A stretch of DNA of 64,000 bases from Anaerolineae bacterium. Its GTDB lineage: Bacteria; Chloroflexota; Anaerolineae; Anaerolineales; Anaerolineaceae. Location of the stretch: NCBI GenBank assembly GCA_011176685.1, contig DUED01000037.1, positions 62,001 through 126,000 of the forward strand, in the 5' to 3' direction. Positions 36,188 to 44,773 of this stretch are shown here, in pieces. The notes under the pieces are model-generated. The model saw only the letters and a program-made list of their open reading frames with translations, was not told where the DNA came from and searched no databases. Position 1 is the stretch's first letter. Each line of letters begins with the position of its first letter. The translations under genes were made by a program, and so were the position numbers.

Positions 36188-36745
36188 TCAAATTTCCATA
36201 ATCTCTTTTTCTTTGCGTTCGCCGATAGTGCTAATCTCTTCTACGATTTTATCAGTAAGCTTTTGGATTTGGTCTTCCCCTCTTTTTAAATCATCTTTGG
36301 AAATTATTTTCTCGTTTTCAAATTCGCGCAAATCCTTGATGGAATCACGTCGTATGTTACGAACGGAAATACGCGCTTCTTCAAGGCGATGATTAACTAT
36401 TTTGGTTAGTTCATGGCGCCTTTCCTCGTTTAGCGGCGGAATGTTCAAGCGGATAACTTTGCCGTCATTCATTGGCGTCAGGCCTAAATCAGATGTCATT
36501 ATTGCACGCTCGATGTTTTGTAAAGAAGAGGCATCAAAGGGGCGTATGAGTAGCTGGCGTGGCTCGGGAACGCTGATAGTGGCTAGTTGCATAAGTGGGG
36601 AAGATGACCCGTAGTACTCAACTAACAGTTTATTCACTAGCGCGGGACTAGCGCGGCCAGTTCTCACACCTGCCAGATCTTCTTCAAGTGTTTGGATAGT
36701 GCTTTTCATGTGTCTTTCTGCATCTTGGTAAGCTTCTTTGATCAT
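36188..36745 (-). CDS. frr: ribosome recycling factor
   Basis: A 185-residue RRF of standard length. Signature blocks are LAGVRTGRASPALVNKL, the MQLATISVPEPRQLLIRPFD hinge region and RLNIPPLNEERRHEL. With EF-G it splits post-termination ribosomes. It leads the frr-uppS-cdsA unit. In many bacteria pyrH precedes frr; here they are 9 kb apart. An AGGAGG ribosome site precedes the ATG. Confidence 0.96.
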   Translation of the reverse strand: MIKEAYQDAERHMKSTIQTLEEDLAGVRTGRASPALVNKLLVEYYGSSSPLMQLATISVPEPRQLLIRPFDASSLQNIERAIMTSDLGLTPMNDGKVIRLNIPPLNEERRHELTKIVNHRLEEARISVRNIRRDSIKDLREFENEKIISKDDLKRGEDQIQKLTDKIVEEISTIGERKEKEIMEI

Positions 36746-36879
36746 ATTTACCTCCTGTTATAGGTTGTAGATTGTTCAATAAAATGGTTTTATTGTTCTT
36801 AATAGGATACCTTAAATGAGTAAAAAATTCCATTGAAAATGCAGGTAGTTAAAATGTTAATTTATTTATTTAAGGGAAC

Positions 36880-36908
36880 TTGACAATATAGTACAAGTGT
36901 TCTATAAT
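36880..36908 (+). promoter_or_regulatory. consensus promoter with LexA-like box
   Basis: TTGACA (36880-36885) and TATAAT (36903-36908) with a 17-base spacer form a perfect sigma-70 promoter. The spacer contains GTACAAGTGTTC (36891-36902), one base from GAACN4GTTC and in the same position as the LexA box of lexA. It shares ATATAGTACAA with the second lexA box. Confidence 0.7.
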
Positions 36909-36955
36909 ATTAGAGAGGATTGGATTATAAAAATTGAGAAGAGGGCTTTTGTGAC

Positions 36956-37198
36956 ATGAACGAAGGTATACTTTGGTTTGATGATAGCAAGCAGGTGGAT
37001 TTAAAGCACAAGATAGAGCGTGCAGTAGCGTATTTTCAACAAAAATATGGCTATCCGCCTGCTCGATGCTTTATCCACCCTAGTATGCTTTCTGATAAAA
37101 AAATAAAAAACAATGGGGTTGAAATTCGCACCAGCTTGTATGTGCTGCCATACCACTTCTGGTTAGAGTTTCAGAATAAATTTATAAGAGATAATTAA
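36956..37198 (+). CDS. small conserved-looking protein, probable SOS target
   Basis: An 80-residue soluble protein that I cannot name. It has a KIERAVAYFQQKYGYPPARCFIHPSML core and a C-terminal LYVLPYHFWLEF. This resembles short orphan proteins that I have seen in other Chloroflexi, but the function is not known to me. The single Cys followed by HPSM could be functional. The promoter is unusually perfect and carries a LexA-like box, so the gene should be strongly and conditionally expressed. It stands alone between frr and a broken ParB-like gene. Confidence 0.7.
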   Translation: MNEGILWFDDSKQVDLKHKIERAVAYFQQKYGYPPARCFIHPSMLSDKKIKNNGVEIRTSLYVLPYHFWLEFQNKFIRDN

Positions 37199-37321
37199 GC
37201 TAACTATTTGAACATTCCCTTTGATTGCTTTTAGAAGTATATTCCAGAGCTTTTTGATCAGGTTAGGAGCAAATTTTCTACTGAAATGAGATGCTGCTTC
37301 CTCAAAACTGACATCTTTTTG

Positions 37322-37969
37322 TTATTCCTCTTTGAGAAAATTTAAATGTTCAATGATCCATAAATAAAGGTCAGCTTCAGTCATGCCTGGGGATTTATTA
37401 AGGATCTTGTTCTCATTGATAATCTTTACTAGTGGGGAATAAATGTAATCATGCCAGCTGGTTACGGCTTCTTGGTAGCTTATTTTCTGCTTTGGGTATT
37501 CGCTAATATAAAAGCTGTGCGCTGAAATATGCTCTAATAGTCGAATATTTAGTGCAGGAATAGTTTATTTAATATGAACACTAGGGTGCAAATTAGCCAG
37601 ATTTGTTTGCTCATAAAATTTGGCGAGTTCTTTTTTCAAGATAAGTGAATTGATATTGAAGTCTTCGTCAATTTTATATGGAACTTCAATTATGATCATA
37701 TTTGTGTCGATGAATTTTTGACCCTTTTCTTTGGCAACTGCAACGTGGTGATTGCCATCCTTTACAAAATAAAATGATCCAATCTCATAGACCTTAACGG
37801 GTGGAAGAGTCACATCGCACAAGAAAGCCTTATCGATATTTTCCCAGCGGCCGCGGGTATGAGTTTGTCGTGGGAGAAAGGCATCGTCAAAATCATAGTA
37901 GCGGTTGACGCTGCCAATGACCTTTTCAATAGGGATTTCTTTTAAACCAGCGTCATACTGACCAAGCAT
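37322..37969 (-). pseudogene. ParB-like nuclease-domain protein, interrupted by one in-frame TAA
   Basis: One frame from ATG 37969 to 37322 (216 codons) is broken by TAA at 37567-37565. Before it are LKEIPIEKVIGSVNRYYDFDDAFLPRQ and FYFVKDGNHHVAVAKEKG, the ParB/Srx-type Dx-G-HH core. After it the frame continues as TIPALNIRLLEHISAH and ends SPGMTEADLYLWIIEHLNFLKEE. Chloroflexi and actinobacterial relatives have the same two parts without a stop, so TTA to TAA is the likely event. The frame also stays open a few codons upstream of the ATG, so the start is uncertain. These proteins are of unknown function. Confidence 0.75.
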
Positions 37970-38033
37970 GACAATGTGTTTTTTTACCTCATCTTCAGTT
38001 CAACATCGCTGGTAATTAGAATCTTTAAAGACA

Positions 38034-38417
38034 TCATTTTCTATTGTGTTTATTACTGTAAGCTACTGCCAAGGCGATGGCTTGATTTTTGGTATGGCTG
38101 ATGCTGATCGACCAGTCTACAAGTCCTTGTTCTTGACTGATAAGCAGGGCGTTTTTATTAAGTGAGAGCAATGGCTCACCACGTGGGCCCCGCAGGATTT
38201 CTACTTCCTTCCAGCTGATTGGTCCAATACCGCATCCCAGAGCTTTGGCCACCGCTTCCTTGGCTGCAAAACGTCCGGCAGCAGATGTAAGTGAGCCCTG
38301 AATTTGTGCCAATTCACGTTGGGTGAAGACTCTCTGGAGAAACCGCTTTAGGATTGCAGGCTTTAAATTTTCAAATCTCTCAATATCAATTAGATCGATA
38401 CCTGTGCTAATTTTCAT
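38034..38417 (-). CDS. acpS: holo-[acyl-carrier-protein] synthase
   Basis: A 127-residue phosphopantetheinyl transferase of the AcpS type. The magnesium-binding aspartate is in TGIDLIDIERF and the second motif is GRFAAKEAVAKALG. It transfers phosphopantetheine from CoA to acyl carrier protein. I start at ATG 38417, where GGGAG lies five bases upstream. It overlaps the end of the M16 peptidase gene by 11 bases. Confidence 0.93.
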   Translation of the reverse strand: MKISTGIDLIDIERFENLKPAILKRFLQRVFTQRELAQIQGSLTSAAGRFAAKEAVAKALGCGIGPISWKEVEILRGPRGEPLLSLNKNALLISQEQGLVDWSISISHTKNQAIALAVAYSNKHNRK

Positions 38418-39717
38418 GTTTCTCCCTATTTGTATTTGATCCAGCACTGACGATAACCAGCTTCTCCGGGTGTAAATATCTTCTGGCAGTTTCTAAGATC
38501 TGCTCTGCAGAGACTCCTTTTAATAATCCCGGATATTTTTGATAATAGTCTAAGCCAAGTTTGAAACGTTCCATTGTGAGGATGGCGTTTGCCACGCCAG
38601 CGTTAGATTCAAGTGAAATAGGCAACCTGCCGATGAGATGAGAAGCTGAATCGCTGAGTTCTAACTCGCTGACTGGTTCTATGATGAACTTTTGGATTTC
38701 TTGTTTAATCAGGTCAATAGCCGTAATTAAGTTATTGGGATTAACGCCTGCAACGAATTCCCACGAGCCAGCTTTGCTCCAGGCATTCAGGCTACTGGAA
38801 GCGTGATACGCGATATTGGCTTGCTTACGAACGGTCTCCCCGATACGGCCCATTAAACCGAACTGTCCTAGAATGTGGTTACCAATAAAAGCGGGCATGT
38901 AATCTGGTGATGTGCGTTGAGGACCCAAGGTGCCTAATACGAGATCTGTCTGGCTTTTTTTAGGAATTTGGATATGTTTACATACAGTTTTATGCAAGTG
39001 TTTGATTTTTGGTAAACTCTTGGGAAACGGCTGATGGGGGTTTTCCCAATCGCCCAAACTTTTTTTTACCTCTGCAGCCATTTTATCTGCTTGCATTGCA
39101 CCCGTGATTACAATCACGGCGTTCCTGGGCCCATAATATTTCTTGTGAAATGTGAAAATATCCTCGAGGGTAATACGCGTGATTGTTTCTTTGGTGCCAT
39201 CCACAGGTCTTCCATAAGGGTGTTGGTCGAAAAGGATGCGGTCATATTCAAGGGAGGCAACCTCTGCAGTATCTTGATCACGAATAGCAAGAGAAGCAAG
39301 TAACTGTCCACGTAATCTTTCCGTATATTCGGGGGGGAATGTAGGATTGCGCAAGCAACTAGAGAGGATATCCATCAATAATGGCAGATCTGTTGCTAAA
39401 GCTCTACCCCGGAACCAGGTATTCTCCACACCGGAATTAAAGCCTAGGCTTGCGCCGGCGGATTCCAGATAATTATGTATTTCCCTAAAGTTATGCTGAA
39501 CAGTGCCGCGTATCAGCATGGCAGCAGTAAAATGTGCCAACCCGAGTTTTTCTTGGACATCATAAGAGCTGCCGCTGTCTAATAGACCAACCAAAAAAAT
39601 GGATTCAGTAGCCATATTACTGAAGCATAGGAGCGATATGCCATTTGGCAGAGTATAGCCCTTTATGGTTTCAGGGCCGGGAATTTTATTCCGTAGTATC
39701 AAGTTTTGGCCGTGCAT
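38407..39717 (-). CDS. M16 peptidase-like subunit lacking the zinc motif
   Basis: A 436-residue M16-family protein. The zinc-binding HxxEH of active members is absent; the equivalent stretch reads LAHFTAAML. The rest of the fold is normal, with the typical YGPRNAVIVITGAM strand near 190 and a second domain (GETVRKQANIAYHASSS). It is therefore the non-catalytic partner of the next gene upstream. Such pairs form heterodimers that degrade short peptides. It starts one base after the upstream M16 gene ends. Confidence 0.88.
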   Translation of the reverse strand: MHGQNLILRNKIPGPETIKGYTLPNGISLLCFSNMATESIFLVGLLDSGSSYDVQEKLGLAHFTAAMLIRGTVQHNFREIHNYLESAGASLGFNSGVENTWFRGRALATDLPLLMDILSSCLRNPTFPPEYTERLRGQLLASLAIRDQDTAEVASLEYDRILFDQHPYGRPVDGTKETITRITLEDIFTFHKKYYGPRNAVIVITGAMQADKMAAEVKKSLGDWENPHQPFPKSLPKIKHLHKTVCKHIQIPKKSQTDLVLGTLGPQRTSPDYMPAFIGNHILGQFGLMGRIGETVRKQANIAYHASSSLNAWSKAGSWEFVAGVNPNNLITAIDLIKQEIQKFIIEPVSELELSDSASHLIGRLPISLESNAGVANAILTMERFKLGLDYYQKYPGLLKGVSAEQILETARRYLHPEKLVIVSAGSNTNREKHEN

Positions 39718-39718
39718 G

Positions 39719-41005
39719 TTAACTCCTTTGTTGCGTTGGCTTAAAAATACCTAAAACGCGCCGTTCAGGATTGAGATATTTTTGAGCAACGTACTGCACA
39801 TCTTGATCGGTTATGCTTTCAAGTTTCTTAATGTAATCTAGATACCAGTCGTAATCTGCAAACATGTTTGCATATCCGAGCCAGAATGCCTGGTTGGTGA
39901 TATTTTCACTGCCGTAAGCAAACATCGCCTTGGCTTGTTTAATTGAGCGCTTAATTTCGGCGGGATTAACTGGTTCCACACACAATTTATTTATCTGATT
40001 GTCAAATGCCGCGAGGTTTTTTTCAGGGAAACTTACGGGATGGATGGTAATAAGAAATGTGTATTGAAAGGGGTCAATAGTCGCTTGCAATCCTCCCGAA
40101 ACGCTTACAGCTAAGTCTTTTTCCACCAGACTTTGATAAAGCCGGCTTGTTTTATTGGAGATGCTGCCTCCGCCAAACATGTTTAGAGAAGAAGGACCGG
40201 ATAGCAGGCTGTCCAGCACAGTGAGCGCGAAAAAATCACTGTCATAAGCTTTCGGTGCCCGGTAGGAAATTTGCAAATAAGTCATGTCACCTGGTCCTTC
40301 AACCTCGATGCGTTTCTCCTTTTTGGGTAGCGGTTCTGCATCCCCAAATCGTGCAGGTTCATTGCCTGGTGGTATTTCCTTATACAAATCTTCAAGTTTC
40401 TTAAGGATATCATGCCTATTAAAATCACCAGCAAGTGCGATAATGGCATTATTGGGCGTGTAATAACTGTGGTAGTGGTCGTACAGATTTTCTCTGGTGA
40501 TATTTTTTATATCTTCTAATACACCAATTACCTCATGCTTATAAGGGTGATGTTCGAAAGCGGCTTTCTGAACGGCTGTGTTGAGATGAAAGAGAGGTTC
40601 ATTTTCATTTCCCTCACGTTCTGAGATAATTACATTCCGTTCCGACTCAATTTCCTTCTCATCGAACAGACTATTCACCATACGGTCTGCTTCCAGTTCT
40701 AGTGCGATATCAATTTTGTAGGCAGGCATTGTTTCGAAATAGGTGGTCCAATCAAGATAGGTCATAGCGTTCCAGATGCCACCTTCTCTGGAGATGGCAT
40801 GATCCAGCTCCTGAATGGGAAACTTCTGTGTCCCTTTGAATTGCATGTGTTCAACCCAATGAGATAATCCAGTTTGGCCGGGTGGCTCATCTCTTGATCC
40901 TACCCGGTACCAAACCCACTGACTGATAATAGGAACTGTATGTATTTCTTTGAGCATAAAGGTTAAGCCATTAGGAAGTTTTTCTGATGTGTAATTGTTC
41001 TGCAT
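39719..41005 (-). CDS. zinc-dependent M16 peptidase, catalytic subunit
   Basis: A 428-residue M16B peptidase. The inverted zinc motif HxxEH is H49-W-V-E52-H53, and the third ligand Glu is expected in the ESERNVIISEREGNENEP region near 125. Both N- and C-terminal M16 domains are complete. It has no signal peptide and probably acts in the cytosol on peptides, with the downstream inactive subunit. The gene is divergent from the flavoprotein gene at 41116. Confidence 0.92.
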   Translation of the reverse strand: MQNNYTSEKLPNGLTFMLKEIHTVPIISQWVWYRVGSRDEPPGQTGLSHWVEHMQFKGTQKFPIQELDHAISREGGIWNAMTYLDWTTYFETMPAYKIDIALELEADRMVNSLFDEKEIESERNVIISEREGNENEPLFHLNTAVQKAAFEHHPYKHEVIGVLEDIKNITRENLYDHYHSYYTPNNAIIALAGDFNRHDILKKLEDLYKEIPPGNEPARFGDAEPLPKKEKRIEVEGPGDMTYLQISYRAPKAYDSDFFALTVLDSLLSGPSSLNMFGGGSISNKTSRLYQSLVEKDLAVSVSGGLQATIDPFQYTFLITIHPVSFPEKNLAAFDNQINKLCVEPVNPAEIKRSIKQAKAMFAYGSENITNQAFWLGYANMFADYDWYLDYIKKLESITDQDVQYVAQKYLNPERRVLGIFKPTQQRS

Positions 41006-41115
41006 TAAATCGTTCCTTTTCCACTGTTATTGTCGATTTTAGTTTAGAATGATATCCGATTTTATATGAAAATTGGAAATATTTGTAAATATTAACTATA
41101 TTAGATGAGGAGTAT

Positions 41116-42441
41116 ATGAGCGACAAAGCTGTTGCAGTAATCGGCGCTGGCCCGGCAGGGTTATTTGCCTCTCGTGAGCTTGCCAATAATGGGGTGGAAG
41201 TGTTCCTGTTCAATCGGGATATCAAGCCTGGCGGCTTGGCGGAATATGGTATTTATCCAGATAAACATAGATTGAAGGCAAGCTTACGTAATATATATTT
41301 TGCAATTCTGGAAAATCAACGCATCCATTATTTTGGGAATTTACATATCGGTAATCATCGAGATATAACCTTACAACAAATCAAGGAGTTAGGTTTTAAT
41401 GCAATTCTCGTAACAGCCGGAGCCCAGCAAGTCAAGCGCACGGGATTAGAAGGTGAGGATCTAAAAGGGATCTATCATGCTTGGGAAGTGGTATCCAATT
41501 ACAATTTGTTGCCACCCTATTCTCAACGATCTTACCCGATAGGAAAGAAGGTGGTTATTGTTGGTGTTGGCAATGTAATGACAGATGTCGCGCGCTTCTT
41601 GATAACCAAACTTAGGGTGGATGAGGTTACTGCCATTGCCAGGCGTGGACCGGCAGAGGTGAAGTTTCACCAAACGGAATTTGCAGAAATTGCCACGAAC
41701 CTCGACATTCAGGATTTTGAGCGGGAGCTGGATTGTGTTTCCCCCCTTATGAGGAGTTTGGGGCAAGATCCAGAACAAGCCAGAGCATTTTTCGAAAAGG
41801 CCTGCGAAAACTGCAAAGAGACTGGCTCAGACACACGTTTGAGATTGCTTTTTCTCAAAGCACCCATACGTTTTGTTGGGAATGAGAATAATTGGGTAAG
41901 CAAGCTAGTGGTGGTTGAAAATACTCTGGTCTATAAGAATAGGAATATCAAGCCAGTACCTTTGAGCTCGAAAGATATCTTGAAAGTTGATACTGTAATA
42001 CTCGCATTGGGTTCGAGTGTTGATAGTCAGTTAGGTCTGCCAACAGCGGGATATAAATTCAATATGAGCCCTGTACCCTCTTATCCAATAAACAATCATT
42101 CCCATGAGGTGTTTGATCCTGGGCGGAAAGAAAATATTGAAGGAATTTTTGTAGCTGGTTGGTCGCGCTTGGCAAGCTATGGGTTGGTTGGTATTAGTGG
42201 GCGTGACGGAGTTTCGGGGGCTAGAGCTGTTCAGCAATATATTATCGACAATGGGAAACAATGCACTGTCAGTGTCAAGCAATGTAGAGAAAAAATTCTA
42301 TCATTGAAAAATACTATTGTTGAATTTCCACAGCTCTTGAGATTAATGGAAGTGGAAAAGGAAAGAGCTCTTAAGATGGGTTTGGAGGAGTATAAATTCT
42401 CAACTAACCAAGAAATGCTGACAGCGATTGATTTAATTTGA
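41116..42441 (+). CDS. ferredoxin/adrenodoxin-NADP reductase-like flavoprotein
   Basis: A 441-residue two-dinucleotide-fold flavoprotein. The FAD motif is VIGAGPAGLFASREL at the start. The NADPH motif is VVIVGVGNVMTDVARFL near 152. PGGLAEYGIYPDKHRLK resembles glutamate synthase small chain and FprA-type reductases. It ends with a GRDGVSGARAVQQY flavin-binding helix and a 55-residue charged tail. It probably transfers electrons between NADPH and ferredoxin or a related carrier. GAGG precedes the ATG. The partner is not encoded nearby. Confidence 0.82.
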   Translation: MSDKAVAVIGAGPAGLFASRELANNGVEVFLFNRDIKPGGLAEYGIYPDKHRLKASLRNIYFAILENQRIHYFGNLHIGNHRDITLQQIKELGFNAILVTAGAQQVKRTGLEGEDLKGIYHAWEVVSNYNLLPPYSQRSYPIGKKVVIVGVGNVMTDVARFLITKLRVDEVTAIARRGPAEVKFHQTEFAEIATNLDIQDFERELDCVSPLMRSLGQDPEQARAFFEKACENCKETGSDTRLRLLFLKAPIRFVGNENNWVSKLVVVENTLVYKNRNIKPVPLSSKDILKVDTVILALGSSVDSQLGLPTAGYKFNMSPVPSYPINNHSHEVFDPGRKENIEGIFVAGWSRLASYGLVGISGRDGVSGARAVQQYIIDNGKQCTVSVKQCREKILSLKNTIVEFPQLLRLMEVEKERALKMGLEEYKFSTNQEMLTAIDLI

Positions 42442-42936
42442 ACGGTGCTTGCTGTTCTTGAAAGAGTTATGACGATGATAGGGGATCATTAGGAGCAAAC
42501 CAAGTGCAATGATGCCTTCTGCGATTTCAACACCGAGTGCTTGCCATTCCCCGAAATAGGGGGCAGATTGGGGATAAGGGTGACTGCCAAGCCCGATGAT
42601 ATCAGCTAGAGTTGCGAAGATCGCAATAACAAAGCCTGTGCTCATAAGACGGATACCAATATCAGCTGCGAGGTTTGGTTTGTAGTCCTTCCACAATCCT
42701 CTCATGCAGATTGTACCTCCTATGCAGATTAATGCCAATCCGATTAACATTACAGTAAGCTGAACAAAGCCAATGACGGGGCTACGGTCCAACAGGAACA
42801 TTCCTGGCCTGATACCTAAAAGGAAAATGGTAAACCCCATTACGGAAAGAGTGATCCCGAATCGGATACGGCGTCTTGGAAAGCCGTTCCTATCAATATT
42901 TTTCTTTTTTGGAGATTTCCCTTTTTCTGTTGCCAT
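42433..42936 (-). CDS. four-helix membrane protein of unknown function
   Basis: A 167-residue integral membrane protein. After a Lys/Arg-rich N-terminus (cytosolic by the positive-inside rule), it has four hydrophobic helices near 28-45, 55-77, 92-112 and 130-150, and a His/Asn/Lys-rich tail. I do not recognise a family. Its stop overlaps that of the convergent flavoprotein gene by nine bases. Position and size are typical of small Anaerolineae membrane proteins. Confidence 0.6.
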   Translation of the reverse strand: MATEKGKSPKKKNIDRNGFPRRRIRFGITLSVMGFTIFLLGIRPGMFLLDRSPVIGFVQLTVMLIGLALICIGGTICMRGLWKDYKPNLAADIGIRLMSTGFVIAIFATLADIIGLGSHPYPQSAPYFGEWQALGVEIAEGIIALGLLLMIPYHRHNSFKNSKHRSN

Positions 42937-43043
42937 AAATAGAATTGCAACCCTATTTGAGTTCTACAACATTCGAAAGATAAGACTGCAATGCTGAAAA
43001 GCGGATGTTGGCATATTAATTATCGCGAAGGAGGTGCTAATTC

Positions 43044-44651
43044 TTACGAATCAGTTTTTTCTTCTGATAGTTTCTCTTCAATTTCAGATGTGTTATTCTC
43101 TTTTGAATGTGTTTCTGGGCTTTTCGGGGCTTTATCAGGTTTCTCTTTGTCTTTATCTACACTTGATGGTTTTTCTGCTGATTTTTTTTCAGTATCGGTG
43201 ACTTTTTTATCTTCTGAAGGCGTTTCCGAGCTTTCCGGAGCTTTGTCAGGTTTCTCTTTGTCTTTATCTGCACTTGATTGTTTTTCTGCTGGTTTTTTTC
43301 CAGTATCAGTGACTTTTTTCTCTTCCGAAGGCGTTTCCGGGCTTTCCGGGGCTTTGTCAGGTTTTTTGTCTTCTTTTACTGGGCTTGCTTGTTCTTCTTC
43401 TGACTTTTCTTTGTCTTCAACCTCTTCCTCGTTAGCAGTAACTTTAATATCAATATTCTCAAGTTCTTTCTGCAGTAGTTTCATGTCAAGATCTTTATAA
43501 GCTGCAGAATCAACGCGCCGCAAGCTCAAACCAATTCGGTGAGACTCTGGTTCAATTTTAATAATGCGCAAAGTGACCGGATCGCCTTCATGTAACACTT
43601 CTTTTGGATGTTCAATCCGCACATCACTGATTTCAGAAATATGTACTAATCCTTCTAGGTCTTCGCGTATTTTTGCAAAAGCGCCGAACTTGGTAAGTTT
43701 TGTTATTGTGGCATCGACTAGCTTTCCGACTCGTAAACCCTTAATCCTCTCAACCCAGGGGTCTTCCTGTAATGCGCGCAGAGAAAGACCGATGCGCTTT
43801 TTCTCTTTGTCAATGCTGATCACTTTTACTTGCACTTCCTGCCCTGTTTTCAGGATATCTCCAGGGTGTAGAATGCGATCCCAGGACATCTCTGAAAGGT
43901 GAATTAACCCATCTGCTCCATCTATATTTACGAATGCGCCAAAATCTGCCAGGCTGGTAACTTTCCCTGTCAGCACGTCACCAACTTGTAGTGCATCCAG
44001 CACCTTATTACGGATAGTATCACGAGTTTCCCCTAACGCTATTCTTTCAGAAAGGATCAAGCGATGCCGTTCACAGTCTACTTCGACCACGCATACTTCA
44101 ATTTCCTGACCGACCATTCCTTTCCAACGTTCCTCTGAATTGCTGCCACTGGTTTCTTTTACACGAGCAAAGCTGGTCTGTGAGGCAGGCACGAAGCCCC
44201 GTAATTTTTCGAAGGAAACTAGCAATCCGCCCTTGTTATATCCGACAATTTCTCCTTTGTAGGACTCTTTTGTTTTTAAGTATGTTTCCGCATTTTTCCA
44301 GCTGGTTTCTTCTTGGGCGCGAACGTAGGAAAGTAATAAATTACCATGCTGATCCTCGGGTGTTATTACGTAAACGGGAAGCTCTTGACCAACCTCAATA
44401 GCGGCAAATTCTTCAGGAGGAATTAGCTCAAATTCATGCCCTCCAATGATTCCCTCGGATTTTGCTCCAATGCTGACCATGATTCGACCGGGAGAAATGC
44501 TGGCGATTGTGCCAGTGCGGATTTCCCCGGCTTTGGGAAGATCAATGCCTAGCCCTTCCTTTTCCAATAATGAAGCCATATTTGTGATATTCTCTTTTTT
44601 ATTGTCTTCAGTGTTATCCGAAGTGGGAAGTTTTGCGTCGTTTTGAACCAT
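43044..44651 (-). CDS. rpsA: ribosomal protein S1-like, four S1 domains and repeat tail
   Basis: A 535-residue protein. Four S1 RNA-binding domains lie at about 40-110, 125-200, 220-290 and 305-380 (the third, KVTSLADFGAFVNIDGADGLIHLSEMSW, is the most canonical). Residues 395-535 form a Lys/Glu/Pro/Ser tail. It contains two 37-residue tandem copies (430-466, 467-503) and a decayed third (504-535), each opening with KPDKAP. S1 helps ribosomes bind structured mRNA. Enterobacterial S1 has six domains; four are common in Gram-positive-like bacteria. The promoter upstream is near-consensus. Confidence 0.88.
   Translation of the reverse strand: MVQNDAKLPTSDNTEDNKKENITNMASLLEKEGLGIDLPKAGEIRTGTIASISPGRIMVSIGAKSEGIIGGHEFELIPPEEFAAIEVGQELPVYVITPEDQHGNLLLSYVRAQEETSWKNAETYLKTKESYKGEIVGYNKGGLLVSFEKLRGFVPASQTSFARVKETSGSNSEERWKGMVGQEIEVCVVEVDCERHRLILSERIALGETRDTIRNKVLDALQVGDVLTGKVTSLADFGAFVNIDGADGLIHLSEMSWDRILHPGDILKTGQEVQVKVISIDKEKKRIGLSLRALQEDPWVERIKGLRVGKLVDATITKLTKFGAFAKIREDLEGLVHISEISDVRIEHPKEVLHEGDPVTLRIIKIEPESHRIGLSLRRVDSAAYKDLDMKLLQKELENIDIKVTANEEEVEDKEKSEEEQASPVKEDKKPDKAPESPETPSEEKKVTDTGKKPAEKQSSADKDKEKPDKAPESSETPSEDKKVTDTEKKSAEKPSSVDKDKEKPDKAPKSPETHSKENNTSEIEEKLSEEKTDS
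43047..43364 (-). repeat. 111-bp coding tandem repeat in the S1 tail
   Basis: Two complete 111-base units (43364-43254 and 43253-43143) and a partial, diverged unit (43142-43047) encode 37-residue repeats opening with KPDKAPES. Codon-level similarity between the first two copies is high, which suggests recent duplication. Confidence 0.85.
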
Positions 44652-44687
44652 TTAAATTATTAACTCCGTTACGTGATGAATAGCACG

Positions 44688-44716
44688 ATTATAAGGGCTA
44701 TTGAATAACTTGGCAA
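44688..44716 (-). promoter_or_regulatory. promoter of the S1 gene
   Basis: On the minus strand TTGCCA (44716-44711) and TATAAT (44693-44688) have a 17-base spacer. The transcript would begin about 30 bases before the ATG. Confidence 0.7.
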
Positions 44717-44773
44717 CCCTTGAAACGTTAGTAGTGTAAGAGAAGGGTTTATTTACTATTTTCAGCCGATAGT

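Noticed and set aside
42991-43500. 169-codon plus-strand open frame opposite the S1 tail
   Set aside because: Same cause: antisense of the coding tandem repeat, with a Ser/Phe-rich product.
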